Positions 31,249 to 43,898 of a DNA stretch of 64,000 nucleotides are shown here, in pieces (the first letter of the stretch is position 1; each line of letters begins with the position of its first letter). Under the pieces are notes generated by a model. That model made no database searches. It had not been told where the DNA came from and worked only from the letters and a program-made list of their open reading frames with translations. Both the position numbers and the translations under genes were made by a program. The stretch comes from Streptomyces tauricus (lineage in GTDB: Bacteria > Actinomycetota > Actinomycetes > Streptomycetales > Streptomycetaceae), in assembly GCF_014650955.1 (NCBI RefSeq), contig NZ_BMVY01000002.1:372001-436000 (forward strand), given 5' to 3'.

Positions 31249-32859
31249 CTAGTGGAAGAAGTGCCGGGTCCCCGTGAAGTACATGGTGACGCCGGCCTTC
31301 TTGGCCGCCTCGACGACCAGTTCGTCACGGACCGAACCGCCGGGCTGGACCACGGCCTTGATCCCGGCCGCGGTCAGGATCTCCAGGCCGTCGGGGAAGG
31401 GGAAGAAGGCGTCCGAGGCGGCGAAGGCACCCCGCGCACGCTCGGCGCCCGCCCGCTCGACCGCGAGCTTGGCGGAGTCGACGCGGTTGACCTGGCCCAT
31501 GCCGACGCCGACGGAGGCGCCGTCCTTGGCGAGCAGGATCGCGTTGGACTTGACGGCCCGGCAGGCGCGCCAGGCGAAGGCCAGTTCGTCCAGTTCGCCC
31601 TGGGAGAGGGCGTCGCCGGTGGCCAGCGTCCAGGAGGACGGGTCGTCGCCGTCGGCCTGGAGGCGGTCGGTGGCCTGGAGGAGCCGGCCGCCGTCGATCT
31701 GCTTGACCTCGACCTGCGCGGCCGGACCCTGGTGGGCGCGCAGCACGCGGATGTTCTTCTTCTTGGCGAGGGCCTCCAGCGCGCCGTCCTCGTACTCGGG
31801 CGCGACGATGACCTCGGTGAAGATCTCGGCGACCTGCTCCGCCATCTCCTTGGAGACGGGGCGGTTGACGGCGATGACGCCGCCGAACGCGGAGAGCGGG
31901 TCGCAGGCGTGCGCCTTGCGGTGCGCCTCGGCGACGTTCGCGCCGATCGCGATGCCGCACGGGTTGGCGTGCTTGATGATCGCGACGCACGGGTCGTCGT
32001 GGTCGTACGCGGCACGGCGCGCGGCATCCGTGTCCGTGTAGTTGTTGAAGGACATCTCCTTGCCGTGCAGCTGCTCGGCGTCGGCCAGGCCGCCCCCCGA
32101 CGCGTCCACGTACAGGGCGGCACCCTGGTGCGGGTTCTCGCCGTAGCGCAGGGTGTTGCGCTTCTCGAAGGTCGAGCCGATGAACTCGGGGAAGCCCGAG
32201 TCGTCTGCGGGCGCGTACTCGCTCGCGAACCAGGAGGCCACGGCCACGTCGTACGCGGCGGTGTGCTGGAAGGCCTCCGACGCGAGCCGCTTGCGGGCGT
32301 GCAGGTCGAAGCCGCCGTCGCGGACGGCGGACAGCACGTCGGCGTACCGCTCGGGGCTGGTGACCACGGAGACGGACGGGTGGTTCTTGGCGGCGGCGCG
32401 GACCATCGAGGGGCCGCCGATGTCGATCTGCTCGACGCACTCGTCGGGGGTGGCGCCCGAGGCGACGGTCTCCCGGAACGGGTAGAGGTTCACGACGACC
32501 AGCTGGAACGGCTCGACGCCCAGCTCGCCGAGCTGCTCCCGGTGGGATTCGAGCCGCAGGTCGGCGAGGATGCCCGCGTGCACGCGCGGGTGCAGGGTCT
32601 TGACGCGGCCGTCCAGGCACTCGGGGAAGCCGGTGAGCTCCTCGACCTTGGTGACGGGGACCCCGGCGGCGGCGATCCGCGCGGCGGTGGAACCGGTGGA
32701 GACCAGCTCCACGCCCGCCGCGTGCAGGCCGCGGGCGAGCTCTTCGAGTCCGGTCTTGTCGTAGACGCTGACGAGCGCGCGCCGGATGACCCGCTTGCTG
32801 CTCTCGGCCGTGTCTGTGCTGCCGGCGCTGCCTGCGCTGCCTGTGCTCTCGGCGGTCAC
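31249..32859 (-). CDS. purH: Bifunctional AICAR formyltransferase / IMP cyclohydrolase
   Basis: The 536-residue enzyme performs the last two steps of IMP synthesis. The N-terminal methylglyoxal-synthase-like cyclohydrolase domain has [27 protein letters not shown] and [12 protein letters not shown]. The C-terminal transformylase contains KHANPCGIA and ends in [17 protein letters not shown](F)H. The first 20 residues are a Ser/Thr/Gly-rich extension. The GTG at 32859 overlaps the purN stop (GTGA), so purN and purH are coupled. Formyl-THF supply connects it to folD. Confidence 0.96.
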   Translation of the reverse strand: MTAESTGSAGSAGSTDTAESSKRVIRRALVSVYDKTGLEELARGLHAAGVELVSTGSTAARIAAAGVPVTKVEELTGFPECLDGRVKTLHPRVHAGILADLRLESHREQLGELGVEPFQLVVVNLYPFRETVASGATPDECVEQIDIGGPSMVRAAAKNHPSVSVVTSPERYADVLSAVRDGGFDLHARKRLASEAFQHTAAYDVAVASWFASEYAPADDSGFPEFIGSTFEKRNTLRYGENPHQGAALYVDASGGGLADAEQLHGKEMSFNNYTDTDAARRAAYDHDDPCVAIIKHANPCGIAIGANVAEAHRKAHACDPLSAFGGVIAVNRPVSKEMAEQVAEIFTEVIVAPEYEDGALEALAKKKNIRVLRAHQGPAAQVEVKQIDGGRLLQATDRLQADGDDPSSWTLATGDALSQGELDELAFAWRACRAVKSNAILLAKDGASVGVGMGQVNRVDSAKLAVERAGAERARGAFAASDAFFPFPDGLEILTAAGIKAVVQPGGSVRDELVVEAAKKAGVTMYFTGTRHFFH

Positions 32860-33485
32860 TGGATAACTACCTTTCGTCCCTCGATGCGATAGCCGTTGCG
32901 GGCGAGCCGCCCCACGACATCGACGAGCAGCCTTCGCTCGACTTCCTTGATGCGCTCATGGAGAGCGGATCCATCGTCTTCGTAGTCCTCGTTCCGGACC
33001 TCGACCACGCCCTGGGCGATGATCGGGCCGGTGTCGACGCCGTCGTCGACGAAGTGGACGGTGCACCCGGTGACCTTCGCGCCGTAGGCGAGGGCGTCAC
33101 GGACGCCGTGCGCCCCCGGGAAGCTGGGCAGCAGGGCGGGGTGGGTGTTCACGCACCGGCCGCCGAAGCGGGCCAGGAACTCCTTGCCCACGATCTTCAT
33201 GAACCCGGCCGAGACGACGAGATCCGGTGCGTACGACTCGGTGGCCTCGGCCAGGGCCGCGTCCCACTCGTCACGGGTGCCGTAGTCCTTCACCCGGCGG
33301 ACGAAGGTCGGCAGCCCGGCGCGCTCGGCGCGCTCCAGCCCGGCGATGTTCTCGCGGTCCGCGCCGACCGCGACGATCTCGGCTCCGTAGCCCGCCACCC
33401 CCTGCGACGCGATCGCGTCGAGGAGAGCCTGAAGATTCGTACCTGATCCGGAGACCAGCACGACGAGGCGCTTGGCCTTGGCCAC
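32856..33485 (-). CDS. purN: Phosphoribosylglycinamide formyltransferase
   Basis: The 209-residue enzyme formylates GAR in purine synthesis. The GTG at 33485 gives the usual start [30 protein letters not shown] lies eight bases upstream. The catalytic Asn-His-Asp set is visible in [22 protein letters not shown] and the later [13 protein letters not shown]. The longer frame to 34367 runs antisense through the next gene and is rejected. It is followed directly by purH. Confidence 0.95.
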   Translation of the reverse strand: MAKAKRLVVLVSGSGTNLQALLDAIASQGVAGYGAEIVAVGADRENIAGLERAERAGLPTFVRRVKDYGTRDEWDAALAEATESYAPDLVVSAGFMKIVGKEFLARFGGRCVNTHPALLPSFPGAHGVRDALAYGAKVTGCTVHFVDDGVDTGPIIAQGVVEVRNEDYEDDGSALHERIKEVERRLLVDVVGRLARNGYRIEGRKVVIQ

Positions 33486-33927
33486 GGCGGGGCCCTTTCT
33501 CGGGAGTGTCTTTGTATGGTCGTACGAATGCTTCGCGCCCCCGGATACGGGGAAGTCTACGAAGCGGCCGACCGCCAGCAACGATACCGGCACACCGGGC
33601 GGCCCCCACGGGACGGGGGCGTGGCCGGAAGGTAGCGTCTGGGGAGGGACCACCCCGGGAAGACGGCCCGCGCAGGGGAACGCCTTGTGCGTACGGGACG
33701 TTGACCGGGGAGAGGTACAGGTACGAATGTCCGGGAAGCGAACCCGGACGCGTAGCCGACTCTGTGGACAGTGGACAGTTGCCCGCCGGTCACCAGCGCC
33801 GATCACCACCGCCCGACACCACCAAGGGGAAGACGCACACCTGATGCCGGACCGAAGTCTCCGACGCCCTCCGCTCCTGCTGCGCGAGCGGCGCTCCTCT
33901 CCCACTCCCCCGCGGGAGAGCGACGAC

Positions 33928-34674
33928 GTGCCCGAGAGCGGGCAGGGCTCCGGCACGCCGGACGCCGGACAGCGGCCCGAGCCGCCCCGGGCGCCGGGGA
34001 ACCCCTCGGACGACAACCCCTTCGCCCCACCGCCGGAAGGCACCCCCGACCGGCCGTGGCAGCCGCGGCGGCCCGCGGGCGGCCAGGGCCAGGACGGGCG
34101 GGGCGGCCAGGACGACGGCAACTCCCCCTGGGGCAGCCAGTGGAGCGACCGGCAGCCGGGCCCCGCACAGGGCGGCCGTTTCGGTGACAGGCCGGGCTCC
34201 GGCAACTCGGGCGGCCCCGGCGGCGGCCAGGGCGGTCCGGACGGATCCGGCGGCCCGGGCGCGGGAATGCGCTGGGACCCGACCGACCCGGCGCAGAGGC
34301 GCGCCCGGTACGCGCTGCTGTCCGGCATGTGGGCGTTCTTCTTCGCCCTGTTCAGCTGGCCGTACATGGCGTTGCTGCTCGGCGCGCTGGCCCTCTACTG
34401 GTCGATCAGCGCCCTGCGCGCCAAGCCGCGCTCGGCTGACCCGGACACCCCGGCGCCGGTCGGCCAGGGCTCCAGGCCCCAGACCACCGCGGCGATCAGC
34501 GGCCTCGTCACGGCGTCCCTGGCGCTCGCCATGGTCGCGCTGACGTTCACGGCACAGCTCGTGTACCGCGACTACTACACCTGTGTGAACGACTCCCTCA
34601 CCCACACGGCGAAGAAGTCCTGCGACACGCTGCTGCCGGACGAGCTGCAGAGGCTGCTGGGCGCCCGCGACTGA
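33928..34674 (+). CDS. Membrane protein with disordered N-terminal half
   Basis: From the GTG at 33928 (GGGAGAG seven bases upstream) the protein has 248 residues; an ATG at 33844 would add 28. The first 120 residues are Pro/Gly/Gln/Asp-rich and likely disordered. Two to three hydrophobic helices follow ([44 protein letters not shown]). A pair of cysteines ([15 protein letters not shown]) lies near the end. The layout is typical of actinobacterial DUF4190-like proteins. Function is not known. It is divergent from purN. Confidence 0.75.
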   Translation: MPESGQGSGTPDAGQRPEPPRAPGNPSDDNPFAPPPEGTPDRPWQPRRPAGGQGQDGRGGQDDGNSPWGSQWSDRQPGPAQGGRFGDRPGSGNSGGPGGGQGGPDGSGGPGAGMRWDPTDPAQRRARYALLSGMWAFFFALFSWPYMALLLGALALYWSISALRAKPRSADPDTPAPVGQGSRPQTTAAISGLVTASLALAMVALTFTAQLVYRDYYTCVNDSLTHTAKKSCDTLLPDELQRLLGARD

Positions 34675-34793
34675 CCGCGACGGGGTGAGCGCGTGCGCGC
34701 CCTCGGTCGATCTCGCCTCGGCCCGTCCGGCCTCGCTCTGTCCGGCCCCACGCCCCGTCCGACCTCGCGCCGCCCCGGCCGACGGTTCGGTCG

Positions 34794-37180
<2,387 letters not shown>

Positions 37181-37184
37181 ACCG

Positions 37185-38081
37185 GTGACGCGGACCGCTG
37201 CCCCCACCGACGCCGCTACCGACACCGATACCGGCGGCACCGCCACGGACGGCGCCTCCACCGATGGCGCCGCCGCCACCGACCTGACGCCCGCTCAGGC
37301 CTTCGACGCCCTCTACGCGTACGCCGCCCCCGCCCTCGTACGGCAGGCGTATCTGCTCACCGGGCGGCGTGAGCTGGCGCGGGAGTCCGTGGAGCGGGCC
37401 TTCCAACTGGCGTGGCAGCGTTGGCCCGAGGTGGCGGTCGACCGGGATCCGGCGGGCTGGGTGCGGGCGGCGGCGTACGAGTACGCGATGTCCCCCTGGC
37501 ATCGGCTGCGGCTGCGCCACCGGGTCCCGGAGCCGCCGCCCGCCGCCCTGGACGACCGCCGGCTGTTGTCCGTACTGCTGAACCTGCCGCCCGTGTACCG
37601 GCGGACCCTCCTCCTCTACGACGGTGTCGGCATCGGGCTCCCGGAGACCGCTGCCGAGACGGAGGCGAGCACTCCGGCGGCGGCGAACCGGCTGCTGTAC
37701 GCACGCGCGGCCGTCGCCCGGCGTCTCCCGGAACTGGCGGAGAAGGAGGAGCTGCGGCGGCGGCTCGCGGAGCTCGGCGGCACGGAACGGCTGCGGACCG
37801 CTCCGAAGCCGGTCGTCGTGCGCTCGGGCAGCGAGCGCCGCGCCCGCCGCTGGACGCGCGCGGCCATCGCCTTCACGGTCCTGATCATCGGGTCCACCGC
37901 GTTCACGCTGCATACGGCCCCCGATCATTACGAGGCTCCGCAGGCCCCGGCCACGAAGGTGCCCGGAGTTCCGCCGCGGTCCGGCCCCGCCCCGCTGTCG
38001 GCGGGGGACCTGGAGCTGCGCGCCAAACTGCGCGGCATGTTCGGCGAGGGCCCGGAGAGGCTCCTGCCGCAATCACGCTGA
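37185..38081 (+). CDS. Sigma-70-like (ECF) protein with C-terminal membrane anchor
   Basis: The 298-residue protein has an ECF-type region 2 (ALYAYAAPALVRQAYLLTGRRELARESVERAFQLAW) and a region 4-like part (LLSVLLNLPPVYRRTLLLYD). A basic stretch and a single hydrophobic helix follow (AIAFTVLIIGSTAFTL, near 225-240), then a 55-residue outside tail. The region-4 helix-turn-helix is poorly conserved, so it may not be a working sigma factor. No anti-sigma gene is adjacent. AAAGGG six bases upstream supports the GTG start. Confidence 0.75.
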   Translation: MTRTAAPTDAATDTDTGGTATDGASTDGAAATDLTPAQAFDALYAYAAPALVRQAYLLTGRRELARESVERAFQLAWQRWPEVAVDRDPAGWVRAAAYEYAMSPWHRLRLRHRVPEPPPAALDDRRLLSVLLNLPPVYRRTLLLYDGVGIGLPETAAETEASTPAAANRLLYARAAVARRLPELAEKEELRRRLAELGGTERLRTAPKPVVVRSGSERRARRWTRAAIAFTVLIIGSTAFTLHTAPDHYEAPQAPATKVPGVPPRSGPAPLSAGDLELRAKLRGMFGEGPERLLPQSR

Positions 38082-38160
38082 GAGCGACCGCCCGTCCGGC
38101 AGCGGGGTCGAGAGCGACCGTCCGGCAACGCTGCCGAGAGCGGCCGTCCCCGGCACCGCG

Positions 38161-38197
38161 GACGGGCCCGCGCCCCTGGTGGGGGTGCGGGCCCGTC
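38161..38197. terminator. Hairpin between sigma-like gene and sucD
   Basis: An 11-bp stem (GACGGGCCCGC with GCGGGCCCGTC) is extended by GCCCC/GGGGT with one wobble pair, with a 5-base loop. It lies between convergent genes, 31 bases past the sucD stop. Confidence 0.8.
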
Positions 38198-38227
38198 GGC
38201 GTAATGTCGAGCGGTGAATCCGGCTGG

Positions 38228-39112
38228 TCAGCCGGCGAGGATGGCGCGGGCCAGCTTCGCCGTCTCGGTCGGCGTCTTGCCGACCTTGACGCCGGCGGCC
38301 TCAAGGGCCTCCTTCTTCGCGGCGGCCGTGCCGGAGGAACCGGAGACGATGGCACCGGCGTGGCCCATGGTCTTGCCCTCGGGTGCGGTGAAGCCCGCGA
38401 CGTAGCCGACGACCGGCTTCGTCACGTTCTTCGCGATGTAGTCCGCCGCACGCTCCTCGGCGTCGCCGCCGATCTCACCGATCATGACGATCAGGTCGGT
38501 GTCGGGGTCGGCCTCGAACGCGGCGAGCGCGTCGATGTGGGTCGTCCCGATGACCGGGTCGCCACCGATGCCGACGGCCGACGAGAAGCCGATGTCACGC
38601 AGCTCGTACATCATCTGGTACGTCAGCGTGCCGGACTTCGAGACCAGGCCGATACGGCCCGGCTTCGTGATGTCGCCCGGGATGATGCCGGCGTTGGACT
38701 GGCCCGGGGTGATGAGACCGGGGCAGTTCGGGCCGATGATGCGGGTCTTGTTGCCCTTCGACTTCGCGTACGCCCAGAAGGCGGCGGAGTCGTGGACGGC
38801 GATGCCCTCGGTGATGACGACCGCGAGGGGGATCTCGGCGTCGATGGCCTCGACGACGGCGGCCTTGGAGAAGGCCGGCGGCACGAAGAGGACGGACACG
38901 TTGGCGCCCGTCTTCTCGATGGCCTCGGCGACCGTGCCGAAGACGGGGATGTCGGTGCCGTCGAAGTCGACCGACGTGCCGGCCTTGCGCGGGTTCACAC
39001 CGCCGACGATGTTCGTGCCGTCAGCGAGCATGAGCTTGGTGTGCTTCATGCCCGTGGCGCCGGTCATGCCCTGGACGATGACCTTGCTGTCCTTGTTGAG
39101 GAAGATAGCCAT
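38228..39112 (-). CDS. sucD: Succinyl-CoA synthetase alpha subunit
   Basis: The 294-residue subunit binds CoA ([14 protein letters not shown], then GGVNPRKAG) and carries the phosphorylated His in [23 protein letters not shown] is also intact. With SucC it interconverts succinyl-CoA and succinate with NTP formation in the TCA cycle. It follows sucC by 21 bases on the same strand and ends near a hairpin terminator. Confidence 0.96.
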   Translation of the reverse strand: MAIFLNKDSKVIVQGMTGATGMKHTKLMLADGTNIVGGVNPRKAGTSVDFDGTDIPVFGTVAEAIEKTGANVSVLFVPPAFSKAAVVEAIDAEIPLAVVITEGIAVHDSAAFWAYAKSKGNKTRIIGPNCPGLITPGQSNAGIIPGDITKPGRIGLVSKSGTLTYQMMYELRDIGFSSAVGIGGDPVIGTTHIDALAAFEADPDTDLIVMIGEIGGDAEERAADYIAKNVTKPVVGYVAGFTAPEGKTMGHAGAIVSGSSGTAAAKKEALEAAGVKVGKTPTETAKLARAILAG

Positions 39113-39133
39113 GGCTGTTCTGTCCCTCGTCCC

Positions 39134-40312
39134 TTACTTCGCGGCCGCGAGCTCGGCGGCCTTGTCGGCCGCGCCGTCCATGGTGTCCACGCGCTGCACC
39201 AGCGGGTGGTTGGCGTCGGAGAGGATCTTGCGACCCAGCTCGGCGTTGTTGCCGTCGAGACGCACGACCAGCGGCTTGGTGACTTCCTCGCCCTTGTCGG
39301 CGAGCAGCTGCAGCGCCTGGACGATGCCGTTGGCGACCTCGTCACAGGCGGTGATGCCACCGAAGACGTTGACGAAGACGGACTTGACGTCCGGGTCGCC
39401 GAGGATGATCTCCAGGCCGTTCGCCATGACCGCGGCGGAGGCGCCGCCGCCGATGTCGAGGAAGTTGGCCGGCTTCACGCCACCGTGGTTCTCACCGGCG
39501 TACGCGACGACGTCGAGGGTGCTCATGACGAGACCCGCGCCGTTGCCGATGATGCCGACCTCGCCGTCGAGCTTGACGTAGTTGAGGTTCTTCGCCTTGG
39601 CGGCGGCCTCGAGCGGGTTGGCGGAGTCCTTGTCCTCGAGAGCCGCGTGGTCCGCCTGGCGGAACTCCGCGTTCTCGTCCAGGGAGACCTTCCCGTCCAG
39701 CGCCAGAACGGCACCGGAGGCGACCTTGGCGAGGGGGTTGACCTCAAGAAGGAGGGCGTCCTCGGCGACGAAGGTGTTCCACAGGGTCACGAGGATCTCG
39801 GCGACCTGCTCGGCCACCTCGGCCGGGAACTTCGCCAGGGCCACGATCTCGCGGGCCTTCTCGATCGAAACGCCCTCGACGGCGTCGACCGGGACCTTCG
39901 CGAGGGCCTCGGGGGTCTTCTCCGCGACCTCCTCGATGTCCATGCCGCCCTGTACGGACGCCATGGCGAGGAAGGTGCGGTTCGTGCGGTCGAGGAGGTA
40001 CGAGACGTAGTACTCCTCAAGAATCTCCGGGGCCGTCTCGGCGATCATCACCTTGTGGACCGTGTGGCCCTTGATGTCCATGCCGAGAATGTCCGTCGCG
40101 CGAGCGACGGCCTCGTCCGGGGTGCCGGCCAGCTTCACGCCGCCGGCCTTGCCGCGGCCACCGACCTTGACCTGCGCCTTGACGACGGACTTGCCGCCAA
40201 GTCGCTCGGTCGCCGCGCGCGCCCCTTCAGGCGTGTCGATGACTTCACCGGCCAGCACCGGTACACCGTGCTTGGCGAAGAGGTCCCTCGCCTGGTACTC
40301 GAACAGGTCCAC
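39134..40312 (-). CDS. sucC: Succinyl-CoA synthetase beta subunit
   Basis: The 392-residue subunit is an ATP-grasp protein: [43 protein letters not shown] and the phosphate-gripping [17 protein letters not shown]. It sets nucleotide use and binds succinate. It is transcribed first, with sucD 21 bases downstream. The upstream region has a Crp-like site and a terminator for the preceding gene. Confidence 0.96.
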   Translation of the reverse strand: MDLFEYQARDLFAKHGVPVLAGEVIDTPEGARAATERLGGKSVVKAQVKVGGRGKAGGVKLAGTPDEAVARATDILGMDIKGHTVHKVMIAETAPEILEEYYVSYLLDRTNRTFLAMASVQGGMDIEEVAEKTPEALAKVPVDAVEGVSIEKAREIVALAKFPAEVAEQVAEILVTLWNTFVAEDALLLEVNPLAKVASGAVLALDGKVSLDENAEFRQADHAALEDKDSANPLEAAAKAKNLNYVKLDGEVGIIGNGAGLVMSTLDVVAYAGENHGGVKPANFLDIGGGASAAVMANGLEIILGDPDVKSVFVNVFGGITACDEVANGIVQALQLLADKGEEVTKPLVVRLDGNNAELGRKILSDANHPLVQRVDTMDGAADKAAELAAAK

Positions 40313-40490
40313 GCGCGTCCGTCCCTATCAGGTAATTCGCGGTTCGTTGTCTGCGTGGGCGTGCCGCGAGGGCAACGTGACTGCGCGGTCACAAGGAGGG
40401 CGTGAGCACGGAGGCCTACACGCGGCATGTCCGTCTCGCAGGTTATCCCCGCCGGTGGTGGGGTCGTAAATCGCAGATCACACCTGGGCG

Positions 40491-40505
40491 GTGATTACGG
40501 TCACA
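40491..40505. promoter_or_regulatory. Candidate Crp-binding site upstream of sucC
   Basis: GTGATTACGGTCAC fits the Streptomyces Crp consensus GTG-N6-GNCAC as I recall it, and on the minus strand TGTGACCGTAATCACC also fits the classical TGTGA-N6-TCAC form. It lies about 180 bases before sucC and downstream of the preceding gene's terminator. Confidence 0.5.
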
Positions 40506-40520
40506 GATTGCCAGAGTAAA

Positions 40521-40556
40521 GGGCCTCACCAGGCTGGGGTTTGCCTGGTGAGGCCC
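40521..40556 (-). terminator. 14-bp hairpin upstream of sucC
   Basis: GGGCCTCACCAGGC pairs perfectly with GCCTGGTGAGGCCC across an 8-base loop, and the minus strand continues TTTACT. It should end the leftward secreted-protein transcript before the sucC promoter. Confidence 0.8.
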
Positions 40557-40856
40557 GTCGAACAGCCCCTGAAACGGACCTGAGGGGCGTGGGGCGGCGG
40601 TCCTCACCCCAATGAGGACCGCCGCCCCGGACCGCGGGGCCGTGCCCGGCCGGACCGAACGGATTTCGGCCGTACGGGCCTGCGCCCTGCGGAGTCGGAG
40701 GGGTCCGAAGCGAGTCCGAAGCGAGCCCGAAGCGGTTCCGGTGCGCATCGAGTGCGCATCGAGCGCGCTGCGGGTGAGTTCGAGTGCACTTCGGACGGGG
40801 TGTCGTACGGCCTGCCGGCCGGTCGGCCACCGGGCTCGGCCGTACGACGGGGGTCA

Positions 40857-41290
40857 TCAGACGCCGTACGCGGAACCGCCTCGGCCGGTCGGCAGACAGC
40901 TCGGCGTGACGGACTCGGCCACGTCCTGGACGCCACCGACCGCGTTCGCGGCCAGCGGGACGGCAGCGGCGGACTCGACGGTTCCGGTCAGGTCACGGAC
41001 GACGGAACCGGTCCGTCCGACCGTCCCGGCCGCGACCGGGGCGACCTCCCCGGCCTCGTCGGCCACGCCGTACGCGAACGGCCGGATGTCACCCGTCACC
41101 CCGTACGCAAGCGTCGTGGCACTGCCGCCCACTCCGTCCACGACGGGCTGGACGGACCGGATGTGCCGGCCGTACTGCCCGACGGTCTCCTCGACGGGCC
41201 GCACCGCGACGGGGACCACGCCGCCCACCGTCGTGCCGACGAGGTGACGCGGGCGGTTATGACGAGGGAACGGCGAATGTTCTTGCGCAT
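40857..41290 (-). pseudogene. Small secreted protein, apparently frameshifted in the signal peptide
   Basis: An ATG at 41290 opens a typical streptomycete export start, MRKNIRRSLVITA, but this frame soon becomes Arg/Ser/Trp-rich. A second frame from about 41228 to 40857 gives 123 residues rich in Val, Gly and Ala (PVAVRPVEETVGQ, PVAAGTVGRTGSVVRDL) that look secreted and coding. The two are out of phase by two bases, and the GTG at 41228 has no Shine-Dalgarno. The simplest reading is one gene broken by a one- or two-base indel or a sequencing error. Composition resembles the next gene, so they may be relatives. Function unknown. Confidence 0.5.
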
Positions 41291-41486
41291 GCGTACGTCA
41301 GATCCTTCGGATACCGAGAAATTCGGAACGGCTGCGGCACGTCCGCACGGCGTCTGGGCGACGTCTGCGGGGCGTCTGCCGAGGGCTGCTGAAGAGGGGC
41401 CGGATCTCCGGAAGGTCGCCACGCCGGGACGGGCGCGCTCTCCGGGCCGACGGACAGACCTGTTCGGCGGAGGGGGAAGGCCGGCT

Positions 41487-42494
41487 CTAGCCGGGGAACG
41501 CCGGAATGTCCCGGTGCCGGTCCCGGAGTCCGCCCGCGGTGACGTCCGCGGCGGCGCCGGGCACCAGCGTGGGCCGGGCCCTCTCGTCCAACGTGACGGC
41601 CTGCGCGTCACCGTGCCTCGGCGACCCGTTGTCGACGGCGGAATGACGCGTCAACGCACCCGCGGGGGCACCGTCGGGCACCTGGTGCACGGGCGCCTGA
41701 ACCGCCCCCGTCACCTGGGTATTCCGGGCGCTCCGGGCGTGCCCCTGGTCGCGCACGTCGTCACCGACCGCCACGGCACCACCGGCGAACCGCGGCCCGT
41801 ACAGCGCCGCGCCGTCCGCCCCGCTCTCGCCGCCCGACTGCTTCTCGGCTGCCTGCCGCTGGTCCGAAGCGTCGCCGGACTGCTGCGGCTCCGCCACCGA
41901 ACCGACCGGCAGGGTCTGCCCGGGAACCGCGGGCAGTGGCAGCCCTGGCGACTCCGGCAGCTCCGGCAACTCGGGAACACCGGGCAGCGTCGGCAGTTGA
42001 GGCACCGACGGCCACCACTGCGGCGGCCCCGGCTGCTCGACGACGCCCTCGCCTATCCCGTCGGCTATTCCGTCGGTGATCTGATCCACCAGATCACCGA
42101 TGGGTTGCACCACGTGCCCGGCGGCCGACGGTACGACGTGCCCGGTGACCGGGCGTACGACGTCCTCGGTGACCGGCCGTACGACGCGCTGGACTTCGTC
42201 GGTCACGGGCCGCGAGTCCGAGTCCGGCGACTGCCTGGCCGAACTCGTCACCGAACGGACGAGTTCCCCCGGCCCCTTGGCCGGCGCGACACCGTCCGCC
42301 GCATGCGCCTGCTGCCCGCAGAGGAGCCCCAGCACGAACAACCCGCCCACCCACAACACCACTTGCAGCACACGCCGCCCCGCCGCTCCACGCGTCTCAC
42401 GCGGAGCGGTACCAGGCAGTACGGCTGACAGAGCCAAGGCGGGCAGAGCCTCCCGTACGGAGGGACAAGACGGAGCGGGGTGGGGCGCGGCCAC
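41487..42494 (-). CDS. Secreted protein of unknown function, Val/Pro/Thr repeats
   Basis: The frame has 335 residues. A signal-like segment (VLQVVLWVGGLFVLGLLCGQQAHA) is followed by likely cleavage after AHA. The mature part has degenerate repeats of VVRPVTEDVVRPVTGHVV type, a Pro/Leu-rich stretch (PQLPTLPGVPELPELPESP) and a Gln/Ser/Gly-rich tail. The start at GTG 42494 leaves 44 residues before the signal; an inner GTG before VLQVV may be the true start. No catalytic motif is seen. Confidence 0.6.
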   Translation of the reverse strand: MAAPHPAPSCPSVREALPALALSAVLPGTAPRETRGAAGRRVLQVVLWVGGLFVLGLLCGQQAHAADGVAPAKGPGELVRSVTSSARQSPDSDSRPVTDEVQRVVRPVTEDVVRPVTGHVVPSAAGHVVQPIGDLVDQITDGIADGIGEGVVEQPGPPQWWPSVPQLPTLPGVPELPELPESPGLPLPAVPGQTLPVGSVAEPQQSGDASDQRQAAEKQSGGESGADGAALYGPRFAGGAVAVGDDVRDQGHARSARNTQVTGAVQAPVHQVPDGAPAGALTRHSAVDNGSPRHGDAQAVTLDERARPTLVPGAAADVTAGGLRDRHRDIPAFPG

Positions 42495-42635
42495 AAGGCT
42501 GCACGCCCCAAAGACCCGCCGATCCTTGCACGGGACTCCCGAGGTAGCGCAAGCCCCCTGTTACCGATGGATACTCATGTCCGCTTTTTCCGTCGCCCTC
42601 CCCACCCCCACCCGCTCTCCCCCTCTCTGCCGTGC

Positions 42636-43898
42636 CTACCGCGCCGGACTGCCGGTGTCCGGTATCGGCAGCGGGCGCTTCTCGATCGCCGCCGCCATCA
42701 CCTCCGGAAAGAGGTCGGGCGTGCAGGCGAACGCTGGTGCGCCAAGCCCCGCCAGCGCCGCCGCGTGCTCACGGTCGTACGCCGGGGCCCCCTCGTCGGA
42801 CAGCGCGAGCAACGTCACGAACTGCACTCCCGACGCCTTCATCGCGGCGACCCGCTTCAGCATCTCGTTCCGGATGCCCCCTTCGTAGAGGTCGCTGATC
42901 AGCACGACCACGGTGTCGGCGGGGCGGGTTATCTGCGACTGGCAGTACGCCAGCGCCCTGTTGATGTCCGTGCCGCCGCCGAGTTGCGTGCCGAAGAGGA
43001 CGTCGACCGGGTCGTCGAGCTGGTCGGTGAGGTCGACGACCGCCGTGTCGAAGACGACGAGCCGCGTGTCGATGGACCGCATCGAGGCGAGGACCGCGCC
43101 GAACACCGACGCGTACACGACCGACGCCGCCATCGAGCCCGACTGGTCGATGCAGAGGACGACCTCCTTCTTCACCGACTGCGAGGCCCGCCCGTAGCCG
43201 ATGAGCCGCTCGGGCACGATCGTGCGGTACTCGGGCAGATAGTGCTTGAGGTTGGCCGCGATGGTGCGGTTCCAGTCGATGTCCTGATGGCGCGGCCGAC
43301 TGATACGCGCACTGCGGTCGAGCGCCCCCGTGAGAGTCGCCCGGGTGCGGGTCGCGAGCCGCTTCTCCAGGTCCTCGACCACCTTGCGGACGACCGCCCG
43401 TGCCGTCTCCTTGGTCGTCTCGGGCATCGCCTTGTTCAGCGACAGCAGGGTGCCGACCAGGTGGACGTCCGCCTCCACGGCCTCCAGCATCTCCGGCTCC
43501 AGGAGCAGCGTGGACAGGCCGAGGCGGTCGATGGCGTCCCGCTGCATGACCTGGACGACGGAGGACGGGAAGTACGTCCGGATGTCGCCCAGCCATCGGG
43601 CGACGGCCGGCGCGGACGCCCCGAGCCCCGCCGAACGCTCCTGCCCCGCCCGCGCCCTGCCGCCCTTCCCGTTCCCGTACAGCGCGCCGAGCGTCCCGTC
43701 CATCGCGGCGTCCTGTCCGGTGAGCGCGCAGCCCGTACCGTCCGCGTCCTCCCCGCCCAGCACGAGCCGCCAACGCCGAAGCCGCTCGTCGGTGCCACCG
43801 GCGGGGTCGGTCACCTCGGCCCCCTCGGTCCGGTCGGTCGCCTCGGTCCGGGCGTCCCGGTCGGCCGCTCCCGCGCTCACCGCTCCCGTCGTGCTCAT
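42636..43898 (-). CDS. VWA domain protein of a MoxR module
   Basis: The 420-residue protein has a C-terminal von Willebrand A domain with the metal-site motif DQSGSMAAS (MIDAS), a downstream Thr in GGGTDINRAL and Asp in ISDLYEGG. The N-terminal 200 residues are helical (VARWLGDIRTYFPSSVVQVMQRDAIDRLG). It resembles CoxE-like VWA partners of MoxR ATPases, which act with the ATPase to remodel or insert cofactors into client proteins. It overlaps DUF5682 by four bases (ATGA). It is third in MoxR-DUF5682-VWA. Confidence 0.88.
   Translation of the reverse strand: MSTTGAVSAGAADRDARTEATDRTEGAEVTDPAGGTDERLRRWRLVLGGEDADGTGCALTGQDAAMDGTLGALYGNGKGGRARAGQERSAGLGASAPAVARWLGDIRTYFPSSVVQVMQRDAIDRLGLSTLLLEPEMLEAVEADVHLVGTLLSLNKAMPETTKETARAVVRKVVEDLEKRLATRTRATLTGALDRSARISRPRHQDIDWNRTIAANLKHYLPEYRTIVPERLIGYGRASQSVKKEVVLCIDQSGSMAASVVYASVFGAVLASMRSIDTRLVVFDTAVVDLTDQLDDPVDVLFGTQLGGGTDINRALAYCQSQITRPADTVVVLISDLYEGGIRNEMLKRVAAMKASGVQFVTLLALSDEGAPAYDREHAAALAGLGAPAFACTPDLFPEVMAAAIEKRPLPIPDTGSPAR

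Noticed and set aside
37412..40405. 997-residue open frame antisense to sucCD and overlapping the sigma-like gene
   Set aside because: Composition is Arg/Gly/Asp-rich with no domain, and it opposes well-conserved sucC and sucD. It is a GC-bias shadow.
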